Program-made: the position numbers and the translations under genes
Notes under the pieces: generated by a model
The model's database searches: none
Seen by the model: only the letters and a program-made list of their open reading frames with translations
Told to the model about the DNA's origin: nothing
Shown here: one piece after another, positions 52,601 through 60,035 of the stretch
Position numbering within the stretch: the stretch's first letter is position 1
How the letters are laid out: each line of letters starts with the position of its first letter
Source of the DNA: Emydura subglobosa
Lineage: Eukaryota; Chordata; Testudines; Chelidae
Assembly: GCA_007922225.1 (NCBI GenBank)
Contig: ML680055.1
Location: forward strand, 1,497,857-1,561,856
Direction: 5' to 3'
Length of the DNA: 64,000 nt

Positions 52601-55600
52601 GTTGCTCTACGCGGCTAGACTGTTGCCATGTTCCACCTCAGAGGTGGCTGCACCAGTGCACTGTAGTGCTTGGACTCAGGTCTCTCCCACTTGTATTGCA
52701 GGACCCAACCTGGCCCCGGTGCCATCAGTCTCCATCGCTTGTGACAGGCTTTGGGGTGTTGTGGTTGAAAGGAGCATCCGCAGCCCCGTTGGTCAGTGGG
52801 GCAGTTGTGCTGCTCTGGGTGAGGCAATGTGGCCTAGTGGCCACAGCACAGGACTTTTACGGGGAGATTTCGATAGACCAGGAAAAGGGCCAGAGACCGC
52901 TTGACAGTGTGTTACTATCAGCAAGCACACCTGGCAGCCTTCTGCAGGCCTGTGCCGCCCTGGCACAACTGACCCGGAGGGGAGGGGAGCCTCTCGCTCA
53001 ACCTTTGCCTGCCCCTGCCCCCGTCCCGTGCTGGGATCTGTGTCTCAGGAAAAGCCCAATACACTTATTAACGCAGGCCTCTGGGAGATGTTTGCCCGGG
53101 CCTTGAGATATGCAGATTCTGTCGGACCCACATCTGGCCACCTGCGGTCTAGCTTCGAAACGTTTGCCCTCTTTCCCGACGGGTCATTGTCTACCAACAA
53201 GGACAAATGGGGGGAGAGGCTTGGACGCTTTGGGGTCTCTTCTTGGACACAGCTTCTGGATCCTCCAATGACAGCTGGGAGATCAGGCCAAGCGGAAAGC
53301 CGTCGCTGTTCCCACTCGACAGCCGCCCCAGACGTTGGGAATTATTGAGGGTTGGGGTGTTTTGCTAACCTGGTGTGGACGTGTGTGTGTGCTTGAGCCT
53401 AAGTAAAGCACAGCGTTGTAGTAAGCGCACTTTCGTGTTACACTGTCTCTACCAGTCCAGCTAGCAGCTGGAGGCCGTGTCTCCAGCTGGCTTATTTCCC
53501 GACACCACCTCGCACAACGTAAAGTTACCACGAGCTTTGGGTTGGCAGAGCCCCGGGTTACAGACTGGGCACCCTGGGTCCTGACAGTGGCTCAGCGTGT
53601 GGCCTTGGAGAACACCTCACACCTCTGTGCCTCAGTTTCCCCATCTGTAAAATGGGGCAGGCTGCTCCAGACACACAGACACCAGAGTCCTTCTGAGCTC
53701 AGGACAGAAGGCTAACATGAGGCGCTCTGGAGAAGCCACCTCCCCTGGGTAACACGGGATAATAAAGAGCCAGCTAGATCCTAGCACCGGACACACACAC
53801 GCAGCTGCAGGTTGGAGCTTCCCAGCATGAATTCCAGGGTTGGGCGGGTGACCCCAGGAGGCAGGACTGTGCCTTCAGGCCCCTCCCTTCTTCTTGGCTT
53901 TATCTGTGATTCCAAGCACCCCCATCCCTCTCTCTGACTTCTGGTTGCTCCTGAGCCCTCCTTGGCATAGCTGAGCCCCTAATCTGAGCCAGATGTCCCT
54001 GGCTCTGCAGGGTGGGGGTGGGAACGTAACTGTGTTGGAACAAGCTGCTGTATTCCATCCACCCCTGTAGGCCGACAGGCTGCTGGGGTGGGGGGAAACA
54101 GGGGAGGGTCCTGGCTGGCTGGAGCCTGTGCCGAAGGCTCCCTGGGGTGTGCTGAGTCTGACAGTTCTCTGCCAGTGGGATCGGAGGCCCTCCCGGCTGT
54201 AGAGTTCTGCCTCACTTAGCTTTGCTGGGCTCAGGACCTTGCTGTGGTGCCTGGAAAGCATCTCCACTTCCTACCCAGGGACCTCGCTCCCAGATAATTA
54301 ACTAGTTCAGCAGCAGCCCCTCCCGCAGACGGGGGAAGTTTGGACCCGAGTCAGAACTCTGCAGCCTGGCCCCTGCAGCCCCTGTCACGCTGGGTCCCAT
54401 GCGTCAGAGGCACAGGCTGGTGCCGCCCCCTCTGTGCCCCCCTCCCACCAGAGACACGGCGGGCGAGAGCAGAGGACAAGGGGCACAGAGGGCGGGCGGG
54501 TGGGTACCTTGAAGAGCTGGTAGGCGTAGATGTCATTCATGTCGATATTGATCATCTTCAGCATGTCCTTGATCTCCTTGAAGGACATTTTGTTGTCCTT
54601 GTTCTTGTCGGCTTGGTGCAGGATGTCATGGATCCAGATGCACCGGATGTAAGGAAAGAACGGGGGGGGAGAGGCTCCCGGTGCCCCCTCCCACAAACAC
54701 ATCGCTGGGCCAGCCTATGCCCAGACGCCAGGCCTGCCCGGGTGCCGTCATGAACTGATGGGTGTGATGAGTTCTCCCCAGTCTTGGCCTGCGATGGAGC
54801 CTTGTTCTGCTCTAGGGGCCTGAACCAAAGATCCTGCAGCCAGTGAAAATGGCAAAGGCTTTGAGCAGGCTCTAAGCAACCAGGGATGGACTAGAGCAGA
54901 CCCTGGCTTCCCTGCTCTGCCCCCCCAGCAGATGTCCCCCTCCCACTTCCCCCCAGCCCCCGCGGAGCTGCCTGAGGGTGATGGCTCTATCATCCTCCTG
55001 TCCTTTCACACAGCAGCCAGTGCCCAAATGTAGCTCTTACACCCAAATCTACAGCCTCCGTTATCTGCATGAGCCCCCGGGGAAAATCGCTTGCAGGTGG
55101 GGAAGCACTAGCCTGGCCAGCCCCAGCGTCAGGAGCTGTACAAAAAGTGATCCCCTGGGAGCAGGGATTTGTATAGGTTCTACTGACCCTTTGTTCTCAC
55201 TCCGTGCCAGGGATCAGTGTTTGCACAGGGGGGCCTGTCCTCACCCCATCTATAGACAGGGGCGTGAGGTGCGGAGAGGAGTTGTGCCTTACGCTAGGGC
55301 CCAGCCCAGCCGGGAACAGATTCCAGCCCCCTGGCTCCCAGCTGATCTGCCGCACCCAGCTGCTTCTCCATGTGTCCCTAGAGCTTTGAGAGCCACAGGT
55401 GGGCAGGGGTAAGCGAGGAGAACATGGGCTTGTGGGCCAGGCACCGGGCTGGGAGTCAGGGAGCCCGGGTCCAGTCCCAGCTGGCCAGAGTGAACATCGC
55501 CTTGCGTGCTCGGCCAAGATCTGCACAGTTACAGCAAGGCTGTGGGGCAGGGCCGGAGGGTCCCAGTGCACCCTGCCCTGCGCACTTAGCCTAGGCCGCC

Positions 55601-58600
55601 TGTTTCCACTCCAGGAGGTGGGGCCAGGCTGGGCTCGACTGCAGGGTCGGTTACAGACCGGGAGCCCCAACGCTGCAGAAAAGGGGATTTCCGTCCGGGC
55701 ACTCAAGGCCATTTACACTGGTGTAACCTCGCTGGTCTGGGGTCACACCTGGTTTGCCTGGGGTACGCGCGAGGAGACAGGCCCTGGATCTCCCAAACCT
55801 GACACCCCCCTCCATCATCCAGCCCCGTGCGCGCCTGCGGCACAGAGGAGCGGAGATCCCACCAGGCGATGGAAAGGATATTGATCAAGCTTCTCCCGCT
55901 GGCTCATGGCTTCCACCTTGGCCATCAGCTTGTTCAGCCCCCGGACCCACCTCTGCGCCTCCTCCTCGCTCTGCGCAGCCAGGTCCAGGTTCTTCCGCCG
56001 GCCCCTGAAGACGATGGTGAAGCACTGCCTCTCGGGGAAGGCGCCGCCGTACTTGCGGAGGCCCTCGGACTGGTAGCCCTCGCGCACGCCCTCGATGTGC
56101 ATGATGGAGACTGCGCCGGACAAGAGACAGGGACGGGTCGTGGTCACAGAGTCCTGCGCTGTCCCGGGGTCGCTCGCCTCCAGGCTTTGGCTCTCTTCCC
56201 TGCCTTACGGGACCTTCGTCTCCCCCTAGGCGCCTGCGGCCAGCCCTCCAGAACCAGCACACAGGCCAGCGGGCTCCAGCCACTGGCAGGGCCCAAGCGA
56301 GCACCATGGAGCAATTTAACCCAGCGATCAAAGAAATCTGCTGCTGGCCCCCTCAGCCCCCACTCCATGGAGACGCTTGAGGGGCTGGGGGGAGAGGAAG
56401 GGATCCCCCAATACATGCACAAACAACTAGCCTGCCCTGGCTCCCCTTCCCCCCCCATTATCTTGGGCTTGGTCCACGTGTTCGCGCCAGCCAGTGTGGA
56501 TAAAAAAAGAACATCGCCCTTCCCCCATTCCTCTGCCAAAGACCCCCTGTCCCGTTCGGCAGGCGGGCAGGCGGCAGGCGCTGGCTCCACAGTGTTTGGA
56601 AGCCAAACCTGGCCAGACCCAGCCCTTTCGCTCTGACGTCTGGGGCTGGTTTCACCACCGAGCTTGTGCTCTGCTCTGCAGCACCTGCCGTCAGTGGCGT
56701 GTCCCCCAGGCAGGGACGTCCCTGCTCGCTCAGGGCTGTCGAAAGCGGAGCTGTACCCCTGTGAGCTGGGACTGAGCTATGAGCAGTGCAGCCAGGCTGG
56801 CACGAGCGGTGAGGGTCCTGATTCCATACCAGGGTCCTGGAGAGGATCGTGCCGGGGCAGCTACCCCTCACACCCAGCTCCAGGGCAGATGTCCCGTCAC
56901 CTGCGCGGCAAACGTCAGAGCTACGGGCAGCATTTCCCACAGGGCTCGGTGCCACGGCCAGCTCATGGTACCGGGCACAGGCTGGGAGCTGAGCAGTTCA
57001 CTAAGGGCCTGCGACGTGCTGGGCTGTTCAGTACATTCCAGGGGCAGGGACCTTAAGAGGCTGCCCCCCCCGCCCTCCTCCACAAACAGCTACGCTGGAG
57101 GACGTAATCCTAGCTGCCGCCATGGCATTTGCTGGGGATCTTGTGAAATGTCCCACTCCCCCTGCCTGTCCTCTGCAGACTATCCCTAGGGAGCCCTGGT
57201 GCTGTGAGGTGCTCAGCGCCCCCCGCTCCCCGGCACTTTACAGGATCTGGCCCTAAGACTCGGCCCGCTGGGTGCTGAGCTCTTGTGAAATGTCGGCCCG
57301 GCTCGTGGGTGCAGAGTCAGGAGCTGAGTCAGCAGGCGGATGCTGTGCTGCAGGCTCTGACTTCGCCCTGTGCCCATTTGCACAGCAGGGAGGAGCCGTG
57401 GCAGGCTGCGTGTGACGGGCCCTGAGCCAGGCTCTGTGGCGAGCTCCAGGCTTTAATCAGGAATGGATCTGGCCTGTTTTGCTGTGTTCGTTCTGGCTGC
57501 CTTAACACCAGAAGATGTAGGCGAAGTGGAGGGAATTCAGCAAACCAAAGAGCCAGAGAGACACTCAAAAGACCCAACGGGGAGTCTGCACACACGGCTC
57601 TGGCTGTATAACTTTGCGCACCGGGCACAGTTCCACTGGGACACGTCGGGCTGCAGCTGTGAGCGAAGGGAAGCACACGCAGACACGTGTGCAGGACGGG
57701 CCCCCATGACTGAGCAAGGATGGAAAGAGGTGTCGTAACCAGCGGCACGGGTGGGAAGGGATAAGTACCGTGGGGAGAGGGGAATTCTTTAGAGTAACAG
57801 ACCTGTGGCCAGCAGCTGCTGGACTTGAGCTGTGGAGATTGACTCAACCTCCCCAGAAAACAGCTTCGAGCAGGGAGATCACAGGCTGGAGCCTAACGCA
57901 CCAGGGAAAGGGAGGCCAAGTCTGCAAGGGCTCAGCACCCAACATGCCCCTTGGGGAAATGGAGCCCAGGGTGAGCGAAGCAGCATGGGACGCTCTGCAG
58001 GGAAGAGCCTGGGAGCAGGGAACTGGCTGACACAGAGGGTATGTTTTACTCTCTGACGTCTATCGTGCTAATCCCAGGCCAGACAGAGCCAGTGCATGCG
58101 TAGAGTTTGCTGTCTCAGCTGAGATGCTGGCACCAGCCGCTGCAGTGAAGCATGAGAGCAGCGTCTAGGGGCCCCAACCCCGGGATCGGGTTCACCCAGA
58201 AATCAAAGCCAATGGCTTCAAAGGAGGGCTGGGAGGGTTCCTGAGCAGAGAGATGGGACTACCTGGCTGGAAGGTGAAGGATGAAAATGCATCTTGGCCA
58301 ACCTGTTAACTGGGCCTGCTGTCCTGCGAGGGCACAGGACAGGAGCATGGAGCTGAGAACCCTGCTCCGCTCAGCACCTGGAAGCCGTGCAGCTGGATTT
58401 TACTGGGATCTAGGTTCGGGCCAGCTGAGTCCTGTGCTTGGGTGAGTCAATCTGGATTCCAGGTTCTGTGCTGGGGTTCTAGGCTCTGGGTGGGCTAGGG
58501 TTTAATGTTTTCGTTTCTGGCCTAGGGTTCTATGGTATGTGAGGGTTCCACATAGTGCATTGGGTGACGTGGGTTCTAGGCCTGTGGTGGAAGGGGTTCT

Positions 58601-58933
58601 TGGTTGTGGTGGAGGCTGGGTGGGTTCTAGATTGGGAAGTGCTCTAGGTTACATGCTGGGGCATCTAGTTTCTGTGCTGGAGGAAGATTGGGTTCTCGGT
58701 TCTGAACTGGGATCTGGGTTTTTTGTTTGCAGGAACATTTGTGCCCCTGAGCCTCGGCCACTGGGACTTACAGATCTGCTTGGAACGAGCCCGCTGAAAG
58801 CGGCTCTCAAACCAGATGGCCATGCCGTCCTCCTGCAAGCGGTAGAGGCGCTCCTTCTGCCGCCTGTAGGACTTGATCTTCCAGAGAAGGGAGCCCCTCA
58901 GCATCACCTTGACGTCTTCATCGTCTGTCAGAC
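34532..58933 (-). CDS. PLCD3: PLCD3 coding region, exons 2 to last (5' partial gene)
   Basis: Phosphoinositide phospholipase C delta-3, a peripheral membrane enzyme that cleaves PIP2 into IP3 and diacylglycerol under calcium control. Fifteen exons (58933-58772, 56110-55882, 54637-54508, 48507-48282, 44819-44618, 43187-43043, 42740-42588, 42376-42242, 40318-40283, 39514-39355, 38086-37970, 37095-36920, 36749-36617, 35386-35237, 34620-34532) join in frame into 746 codons plus stop. Domain order is PH, EF hands, X, acidic linker, Y, C2. Catalytic His pairs ([13 protein letters not shown]) and calcium ligands ([15 protein letters not shown]) are intact. Delta-3 rather than delta-1 is shown by [12 protein letters not shown], by [20 protein letters not shown] and by the NMT1 neighbour. 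Exon 1 was not found. Confidence 0.95.
35237..35386 (-). CDS. PLCD3: PLCD3 exon 15: C2 domain
   Basis: Minus-strand acceptor CCCCTGCAG, donor [28 protein letters not shown] then [20 protein letters not shown] and TLPFPSLRE plus one base of a Gly codon. EDYD and SNDF are C2 calcium-loop residues. Confidence 0.96.
36617..36749 (-). CDS. PLCD3: PLCD3 exon 14: C2 domain
   Basis: Minus-strand acceptor CTTCCCCCAG, donor [28 protein letters not shown] then [20 protein letters not shown] and KLNN plus a split Gly codon. The Asp of IVDP is a C2 calcium-loop residue. The upstream intron is only 170 bases. Confidence 0.96.
36920..37095 (-). CDS. PLCD3: PLCD3 exon 13: end of Y domain, start of C2
   Basis: Minus-strand acceptor TGGTTCCAAAG, donor GTGCAGCG. 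It reads [34 protein letters not shown], then a diverged Arg/Gly/Pro-rich link and TQLQIK, the first C2 strand. Confidence 0.95.
37845..37960 (-). repeat. MIR-like SINE fragment next to PLCD3 exon 12
   Basis: TACAGGTGGGGAAACTGAGG then TTGGCCCAAAGCTGCTCAGT and GGCAAAGCCACTCC; these are antisense MIR core words. Confidence 0.5.
37970..38086 (-). CDS. PLCD3: PLCD3 exon 12: Y domain
   Basis: Minus-strand acceptor TCCCCTGCTGCAG, donor GTGAGAAG. After the split Gly codon: [38 protein letters not shown]. The Arg of SRIYP (rat PLCD1 Arg549) and the Tyr of SSNY line the PIP2 pocket. Highly conserved in the family. Confidence 0.96.
39355..39514 (-). CDS. PLCD3: PLCD3 exon 11: start of Y domain
   Basis: Minus-strand acceptor CTGCCGGCAG, donor [28 protein letters not shown] opens the Y half of the TIM barrel. 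[16 protein letters not shown] contains the Ser that contacts the substrate head group (rat PLCD1 Ser522). Confidence 0.95.
39987..40006 (+). repeat. homopolymer G20
   Basis: Twenty consecutive G on the plus strand (C on the PLCD3 transcript), within the intron between the microexon and exon 11. Confidence 0.95.
40283..40318 (-). CDS. PLCD3: PLCD3 candidate microexon (12 codons) in X-Y linker
   Basis: A 36-base segment, phase 0 at both ends, with a strong minus-strand acceptor (TTTCTGTTCTCTTCCAG) and donor (GTGAGCGT). It encodes [12 protein letters not shown]. Exons 9 and 11 also join in frame without it, so it may be alternative or lineage-specific. It was not recognised from human PLCD3. 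The alternative is a chance pair of good splice sites. Confidence 0.65.
40319..42241 (-). other. PLCD3: PLCD3 intron between exon 9 and the microexon
   Basis: About 1.9 kb. It contains a G-rich run (40962-40983) and a stretch at about 41440-41720 that loosely resembles the palindromic DNA elements of turtles (ends around CTGGCAGAGCAG and TGTGCCAGCACAGG). No other exon seen. Confidence 0.6.
40962..40983 (+). repeat. G-rich run (G10-C-G11)
   Basis: Ten G, one C, eleven G. Together with the G20 run it lies in the introns flanking the candidate microexon. Confidence 0.9.
42242..42376 (-). CDS. PLCD3: PLCD3 exon 9: X-Y linker with polyglutamate
   Basis: Minus-strand acceptor CTCATGCAG, donor [28 protein letters not shown] holds the substrate-binding Lys pair of PLC-delta. 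The exon then runs ENMSFLS, nine Glu (42269-42295) and RALQRDSRR. The acidic X-Y linker acts as an autoinhibitory lid in PLC enzymes. The Glu run is coded by a near-pure GAG repeat. Confidence 0.94.
42269..42295 (-). repeat. PLCD3: coding GAG/GAA triplet repeat (nine Glu)
   Basis: Nine Glu codons in a row, five of them an uninterrupted GAG run at the 5' end of the tract, within PLCD3 exon 9. Such tracts vary in length between individuals and species. Confidence 0.9.
42442..42456 (+). repeat. homopolymer C15
   Basis: About fifteen C in a row on the plus strand, in the short intron between PLCD3 exons 8 and 9. Confidence 0.85.
42588..42740 (-). CDS. PLCD3: PLCD3 exon 8: end of X domain
   Basis: Minus-strand acceptor CTCCCCAG, donor GTAAGGGA. 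It starts [20 protein letters not shown], in which the Glu of SLENHC is a calcium ligand (rat PLCD1 Glu390). It ends [15 protein letters not shown] stands where human PLCD3 has LSPY. Confidence 0.95.
43043..43187 (-). CDS. PLCD3: PLCD3 exon 7: X domain core
   Basis: Minus-strand acceptor TTCCCCGCAG, donor [28 protein letters not shown] carries the calcium ligands Glu and Asp (VELDCW), and [15 protein letters not shown] carries the second catalytic His (rat PLCD1 His356). It ends in DYAFK. Confidence 0.96.
44618..44819 (-). CDS. PLCD3: PLCD3 exon 6: start of X catalytic domain
   Basis: Minus-strand acceptor GTCCCTGCAG, donor [28 protein letters not shown] leads into [14 protein letters not shown] and [20 protein letters not shown]. 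The His of SSSHNTYL is the first catalytic His (rat PLCD1 His311) and the next Asn is a calcium ligand. It ends in two bases of an Arg codon. Confidence 0.96.
44965..45230 (+). repeat. MIR-like SINE
   Basis: GCCTAGTGGTTAGAGTCTGG at the 5' end, then CTCTGGCTCTGCTGCTGTCT, TGTGTGGCCTGGGACACC and TTTGTGCCTCAGTTTCCCCT, in sense order. About 100 bases of other sequence lie between the two halves. Confidence 0.6.
47510..47705 (-). repeat. MIR-like SINE, well preserved
   Basis: GACAGATGGGGAAACTGAGG, GACTTGTCCAAGGTCTTGCA, AGTCAGTGGCAGAGCCAGGG and CAGGTGTCCTGACTCCCAGC in antisense order; one of the clearest copies in the window. Confidence 0.75.
48282..48507 (-). CDS. PLCD3: PLCD3 exon 5: second EF hand region
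   Basis: Minus-strand acceptor TTGCCCCCAG, donor GTAGGGGC. It reads [60 protein letters not shown] and ends TYELSEK plus one base. The loop [12 protein letters not shown] is a second EF hand of PLC-delta type; the EF-hand module stabilises the catalytic core. Confidence 0.95.
48840..48960 (-). repeat. MIR-like SINE fragment
   Basis: GGGAAACTGAGGCACAGTGA, ACGGTCATGCAGAGCAGGGC, TGGGTCCCAGGCTAGTGCCC and TAACCACTGGGCC in antisense order. Confidence 0.7.
49078..49091 (+). repeat. homopolymer G14
   Basis: Fourteen consecutive G in PLCD3 intron 4. Confidence 0.9.
49441..49532 (+). repeat. 45-bp tandem repeat, about two copies
   Basis: CTGTGGGTCAGGCAGGGCTG (49441) recurs at 49486 with one change. 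Both are followed by AGGGGCACTGG and a G-rich spacer. Confidence 0.75.
49985..50260. repeat. MIR-like SINE remnants, mixed orientation
   Basis: GGGAGCCAGGACGCCTGGGT (sense-like), then GACTGTCCCCAGACTATGCA and GTGAGTCAGTGGCAGAGGAC (antisense), then CACTCTGTGACCTTTGGCAA (sense). Probably more than one old insertion. Confidence 0.4.
51025..51165 (+). repeat. MIR-like SINE fragment
   Basis: CAGGAGACAGGGGGTCAGTT, CCTGGCTCTGCCACTGACTC and TGTGGCCTTGGCCAAGCCAC in sense order. Confidence 0.65.
52001..52270. mobile_element. long foldback (palindromic) element, about 270 bp
   Basis: The left arm CACATCTACACGGCAATTAA and GGGGCTGTTTAATTACCGTG mirrors the right arm, whose end reads TTATTGCCATGTAGACAGAG and whose inner part holds TGCACTGCAATTAAACGTCC. 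The middle is CCCAGCTCTGGGACCCC. The two halves are inverted repeats of each other over most of their length, with about 75-85% match judged by eye. It fits a non-autonomous DNA element; no transposase. Confidence 0.65.
52856..53562 (+). mobile_element. LTR-like insertion (probable solo LTR)
   Basis: About 707 bases inserted into a MIR-like SINE and flanked by GACT on both sides (52852-52855 and 53563-53566). The element ends GGGTTACA and starts TTTACGGGG, a possible decayed TGT..ACA pair. An AGTAAA at about 53400 sits about 160 bases before the 3' end, where a retroviral R/U5 signal would lie. No gag, pol or env frame is inside. The class is inferred from structure only. Confidence 0.45.
53600..53665 (+). 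repeat. MIR core word block
   Basis: GTGTGGCCTTGGAGAACACC, then TCTGTGCCTCAGTTTCCCCA and TCTGTAAAATGGGG. This is the clearest MIR core in the window and the 3' part of the split SINE described at 52825-53680. Confidence 0.75.
54508..54637 (-). CDS. PLCD3: PLCD3 exon 4: first EF hand
   Basis: It starts with the C that turns the split CA into His, giving [17 protein letters not shown]. It then carries a canonical EF-hand loop [12 protein letters not shown] and [12 protein letters not shown], close to human PLCD3. The donor is GTACCCAC. The upstream boundary ends in AT on the minus strand, with a branch-point-like TTTCCTTAC 12 bases before it, as fits a U12-type intron. Confidence 0.88.
54638..55881 (-). 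other. PLCD3: PLCD3 intron 3, U12-type (AT at both ends)
   Basis: On the minus strand the intron begins ATATCCTTTCC, a perfect match to the minor-spliceosome 5' consensus, and ends near TTTCCTTACATCCGGTGCAT. The branch A (54650) lies 12 bases before the inferred end, inside the 10-15 range typical of U12 introns. The join CA+C TGG ATC CAT restores the His-Trp-Ile-His of the PLC-delta family. The terminal AT instead of AC is unusual. No GT-AG choice gives a family-like protein here. Confidence 0.75.
55425..55500 (+). repeat. MIR-like SINE fragment inside the U12-type intron
   Basis: TGTGGGCCAGGCACCGGGCT then GGGAGTCAGGGAGCCCGGGT and CCAGTCCCAGCTGGCC resemble the MIR 5' part in sense order. 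Confidence 0.4.
55882..56110 (-). CDS. PLCD3: PLCD3 exon 3: rest of PH domain
   Basis: Minus-strand acceptor CCGGCGCAG. It completes a Phe codon and reads [60 protein letters not shown] and ends MSQREKLD plus CA. It does not end at a GT: the next bases are ATATCCTTT, the exact U12-type 5' splice-site consensus. Confidence 0.92.
56111..58771 (-). other. PLCD3: PLCD3 intron 2
   Basis: About 2.7 kb between exons 2 and 3. It contains a degenerate GGGTTCTAGG-type minisatellite (about 58440-58730) close to exon 2. No coding exon is needed: the split Phe codon joins exactly. Confidence 0.8.
58440..58730 (+). repeat. degenerate minisatellite, GGGTTCTAGG units
   Basis: GGGGTTCTAGGCTCTGGGTG, TAGGGTTCTATGG, GTGGGTTCTAGGCCTGTGG, GGGGTTCTTGG, GTGGGTTCTAGATTGGG and TTGGGTTCTCGGTTCTG recur at irregular spacing of about 30-50 bases, directly downstream (in transcript sense) of PLCD3 exon 2. 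Confidence 0.6.
58772..58933 (-). CDS. PLCD3: PLCD3 exon 2: start of PH domain
   Basis: Minus-strand acceptor CTCCCTGCAG, donor GTAAGTCC. After two bases of a split Gly codon it reads [20 protein letters not shown], then [33 protein letters not shown] and one base of the next codon. The Lys and Arg residues of [11 protein letters not shown] correspond to the PIP2/IP3-binding patch of the PLC-delta PH domain. Confidence 0.93.
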
Positions 58934-59333
58934 CTGCAGGGAGCAAAGGAGAAGAGCCTGTCAAGCCCCCCAAAGCAACCACTTCTTCAGCAAAGCGTCT
59001 GAGGAGCTTCACTCTGCAAGTAGCCAGCTGGCTTGCTTGCCCGGTGCCTGAGGTTTGCCGGCTGACCTGGGCCCTGTGAGGAAGGAGCACGAGGGGATCT
59101 GTTCGCTGCACAGCCAGCGCTATCTCTGTCCTGCGTCGCTGGGAACCTATGGCCCTAACCAACGAACACAACAGACTCCAGCTAAACGGCACGGGCAGCA
59201 TCCGCTGCAGAATGCGGGACCGCCCGTTCCATCCAATCCAGGTGCCGACAGCTGGGTTCAAGGCACTTCTCTACCCGCAGTAGAGTTGGGTCTCACACCC
59301 CGTGTAGGATGCAGCCGCTAAATGGTGGTACGA

Positions 59334-59334
<1 letters not shown>

Positions 59335-59391
<57 letters not shown>
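59335..59391 (+). repeat. (CA)n microsatellite
   Basis: An unbroken CA dinucleotide run of about 28 units, in PLCD3 intron 1. A pure run of this length should be length-polymorphic. Confidence 0.95.
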
Positions 59392-59393
<2 letters not shown>

Positions 59394-59624
59394 TCCACAG
59401 CTGCGCACTCACACACGTGGACTACTAGAAGGTCTCACAACGGTATCTGGCATCACACCATGGAACCTGGCCAGGGTTTGTTACAGAGATGGCAACACAC
59501 ACCCAGCGATCGGGCGGCACTAGCCCAGGAAGCTCCATGTGTTGCTGACCGTAGGGGTCCTAGTGACATCCTTGTAGGAGAAACGTGAACCTGAGGCTGG
59601 GCTGTGGCTTTGTTAAGAGTTTGT

Positions 59625-59860
59625 TGCCCTTCGATAGCACCTTTCAGGCCAGGACCTCGCAGCACTTCATAAACATTAAGGATTTTAGTCTCATACCACC
59701 CCTGTGCGGCAGGTCACTATTACTATCCCCGTGTTATCTGTGGGGAAACTGAGGCCTAGAGGGGGGCAGTGACTTGCTCAAAGCCACCCAGCATCTCAGT
59801 GGCAGAGCCAGAAATAGAACCAGGCATCCTGACTTCCAGCCCCCATTGCTATAACTACTA
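59625..59860 (-). repeat. MIR-like SINE, nearly full length
   Basis: CTCGCAGCACTTCATAAACA, GTGGGGAAACTGAGGCCTAG, GTGACTTGCTCAAAGCCACC and CAGTGGCAGAGCCAGAAATA, then CATCCTGACTTCCAGCCCCC in antisense order. Confidence 0.75.
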
Positions 59861-60035
59861 GACCCCACTCCCCTCCCAGAACCAAGAATGGAGCCTGGGA
59901 GTCCAGATTCCCAGTCCTTCTGCTCTAACCTCCAGTCCCCACTCCCCTCCCAGAGCTGGGAATGGACCCAGGTGTCCTGATTCCTAGGACCCCTGCTCTA
60001 ACCTCAGTCCCCTCTCCCTCCCTCCCTCCCTCCAA
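59853..60035 (+). repeat. 74-bp tandem array abutting a MIR-like SINE
   Basis: CCCCACTCCCCTCCCAGA occurs at 59863 and 59937, a 74-base step, each followed by a GGAATGGA/AGAATGGA and GTCC/TGTCC...ATTCC block. A third, partial unit begins near 60005 and runs into a CTCC/CCTC repeat (about 60012-60033). Such arrays grown from the SINE end are familiar in turtle sequences. Confidence 0.65.

Larger units (their letters stand above)
52825..53680 (+). repeat. MIR-like SINE split by an insertion
   Basis: The 5' part GGCAATGTGGCCTAGTGG...CACAGGACT (to 52855) and the 3' part GACTGGGCACCCTGGGTCCT (from 53563), TGTGCCTCAGTTTCCCCATC, TGTAAAATGGGGCAGG form one MIR-like copy if 52856-53562 is removed. Confidence 0.6.
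48508..54507 (-). other. PLCD3: PLCD3 intron 4 (largest complete PLCD3 intron)
   Basis: About 6.0 kb between exons 5 and 4, which join in frame as LFK-ECD with no missing exon. It is repeat-rich: MIR-like pieces (about 48840, 49985 and 51025), a G14 run (49078-49091), a 45-base tandem repeat (about 49441-49532), a long foldback element (about 52001-52270), and a MIR-like SINE split by an LTR-like insertion (52825-53680). Confidence 0.85.

Noticed and set aside
55860..55881. GT-AG splicing for the PLCD3 exon 3/4 junction (reading on into YPFHRL, donor near CCTG|GTGGGA)
   Set aside because: It would add residues foreign to PLC-delta and needs an acceptor (near CGGGAG) that inserts a Pro/Phe-rich stretch before WIH. 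The U12-type junction restores the family sequence exactly.
55827..56636. 269-codon plus-strand frame
   Set aside because: It is the complement of PLCD3 exon 3 plus flanking intron; the minus strand carries the conserved PH-domain protein.
59322..59588. His-Thr repeat protein at the CA microsatellite
   Set aside because: A CA dinucleotide run reads as His-Thr in any frame; simple repeat only.
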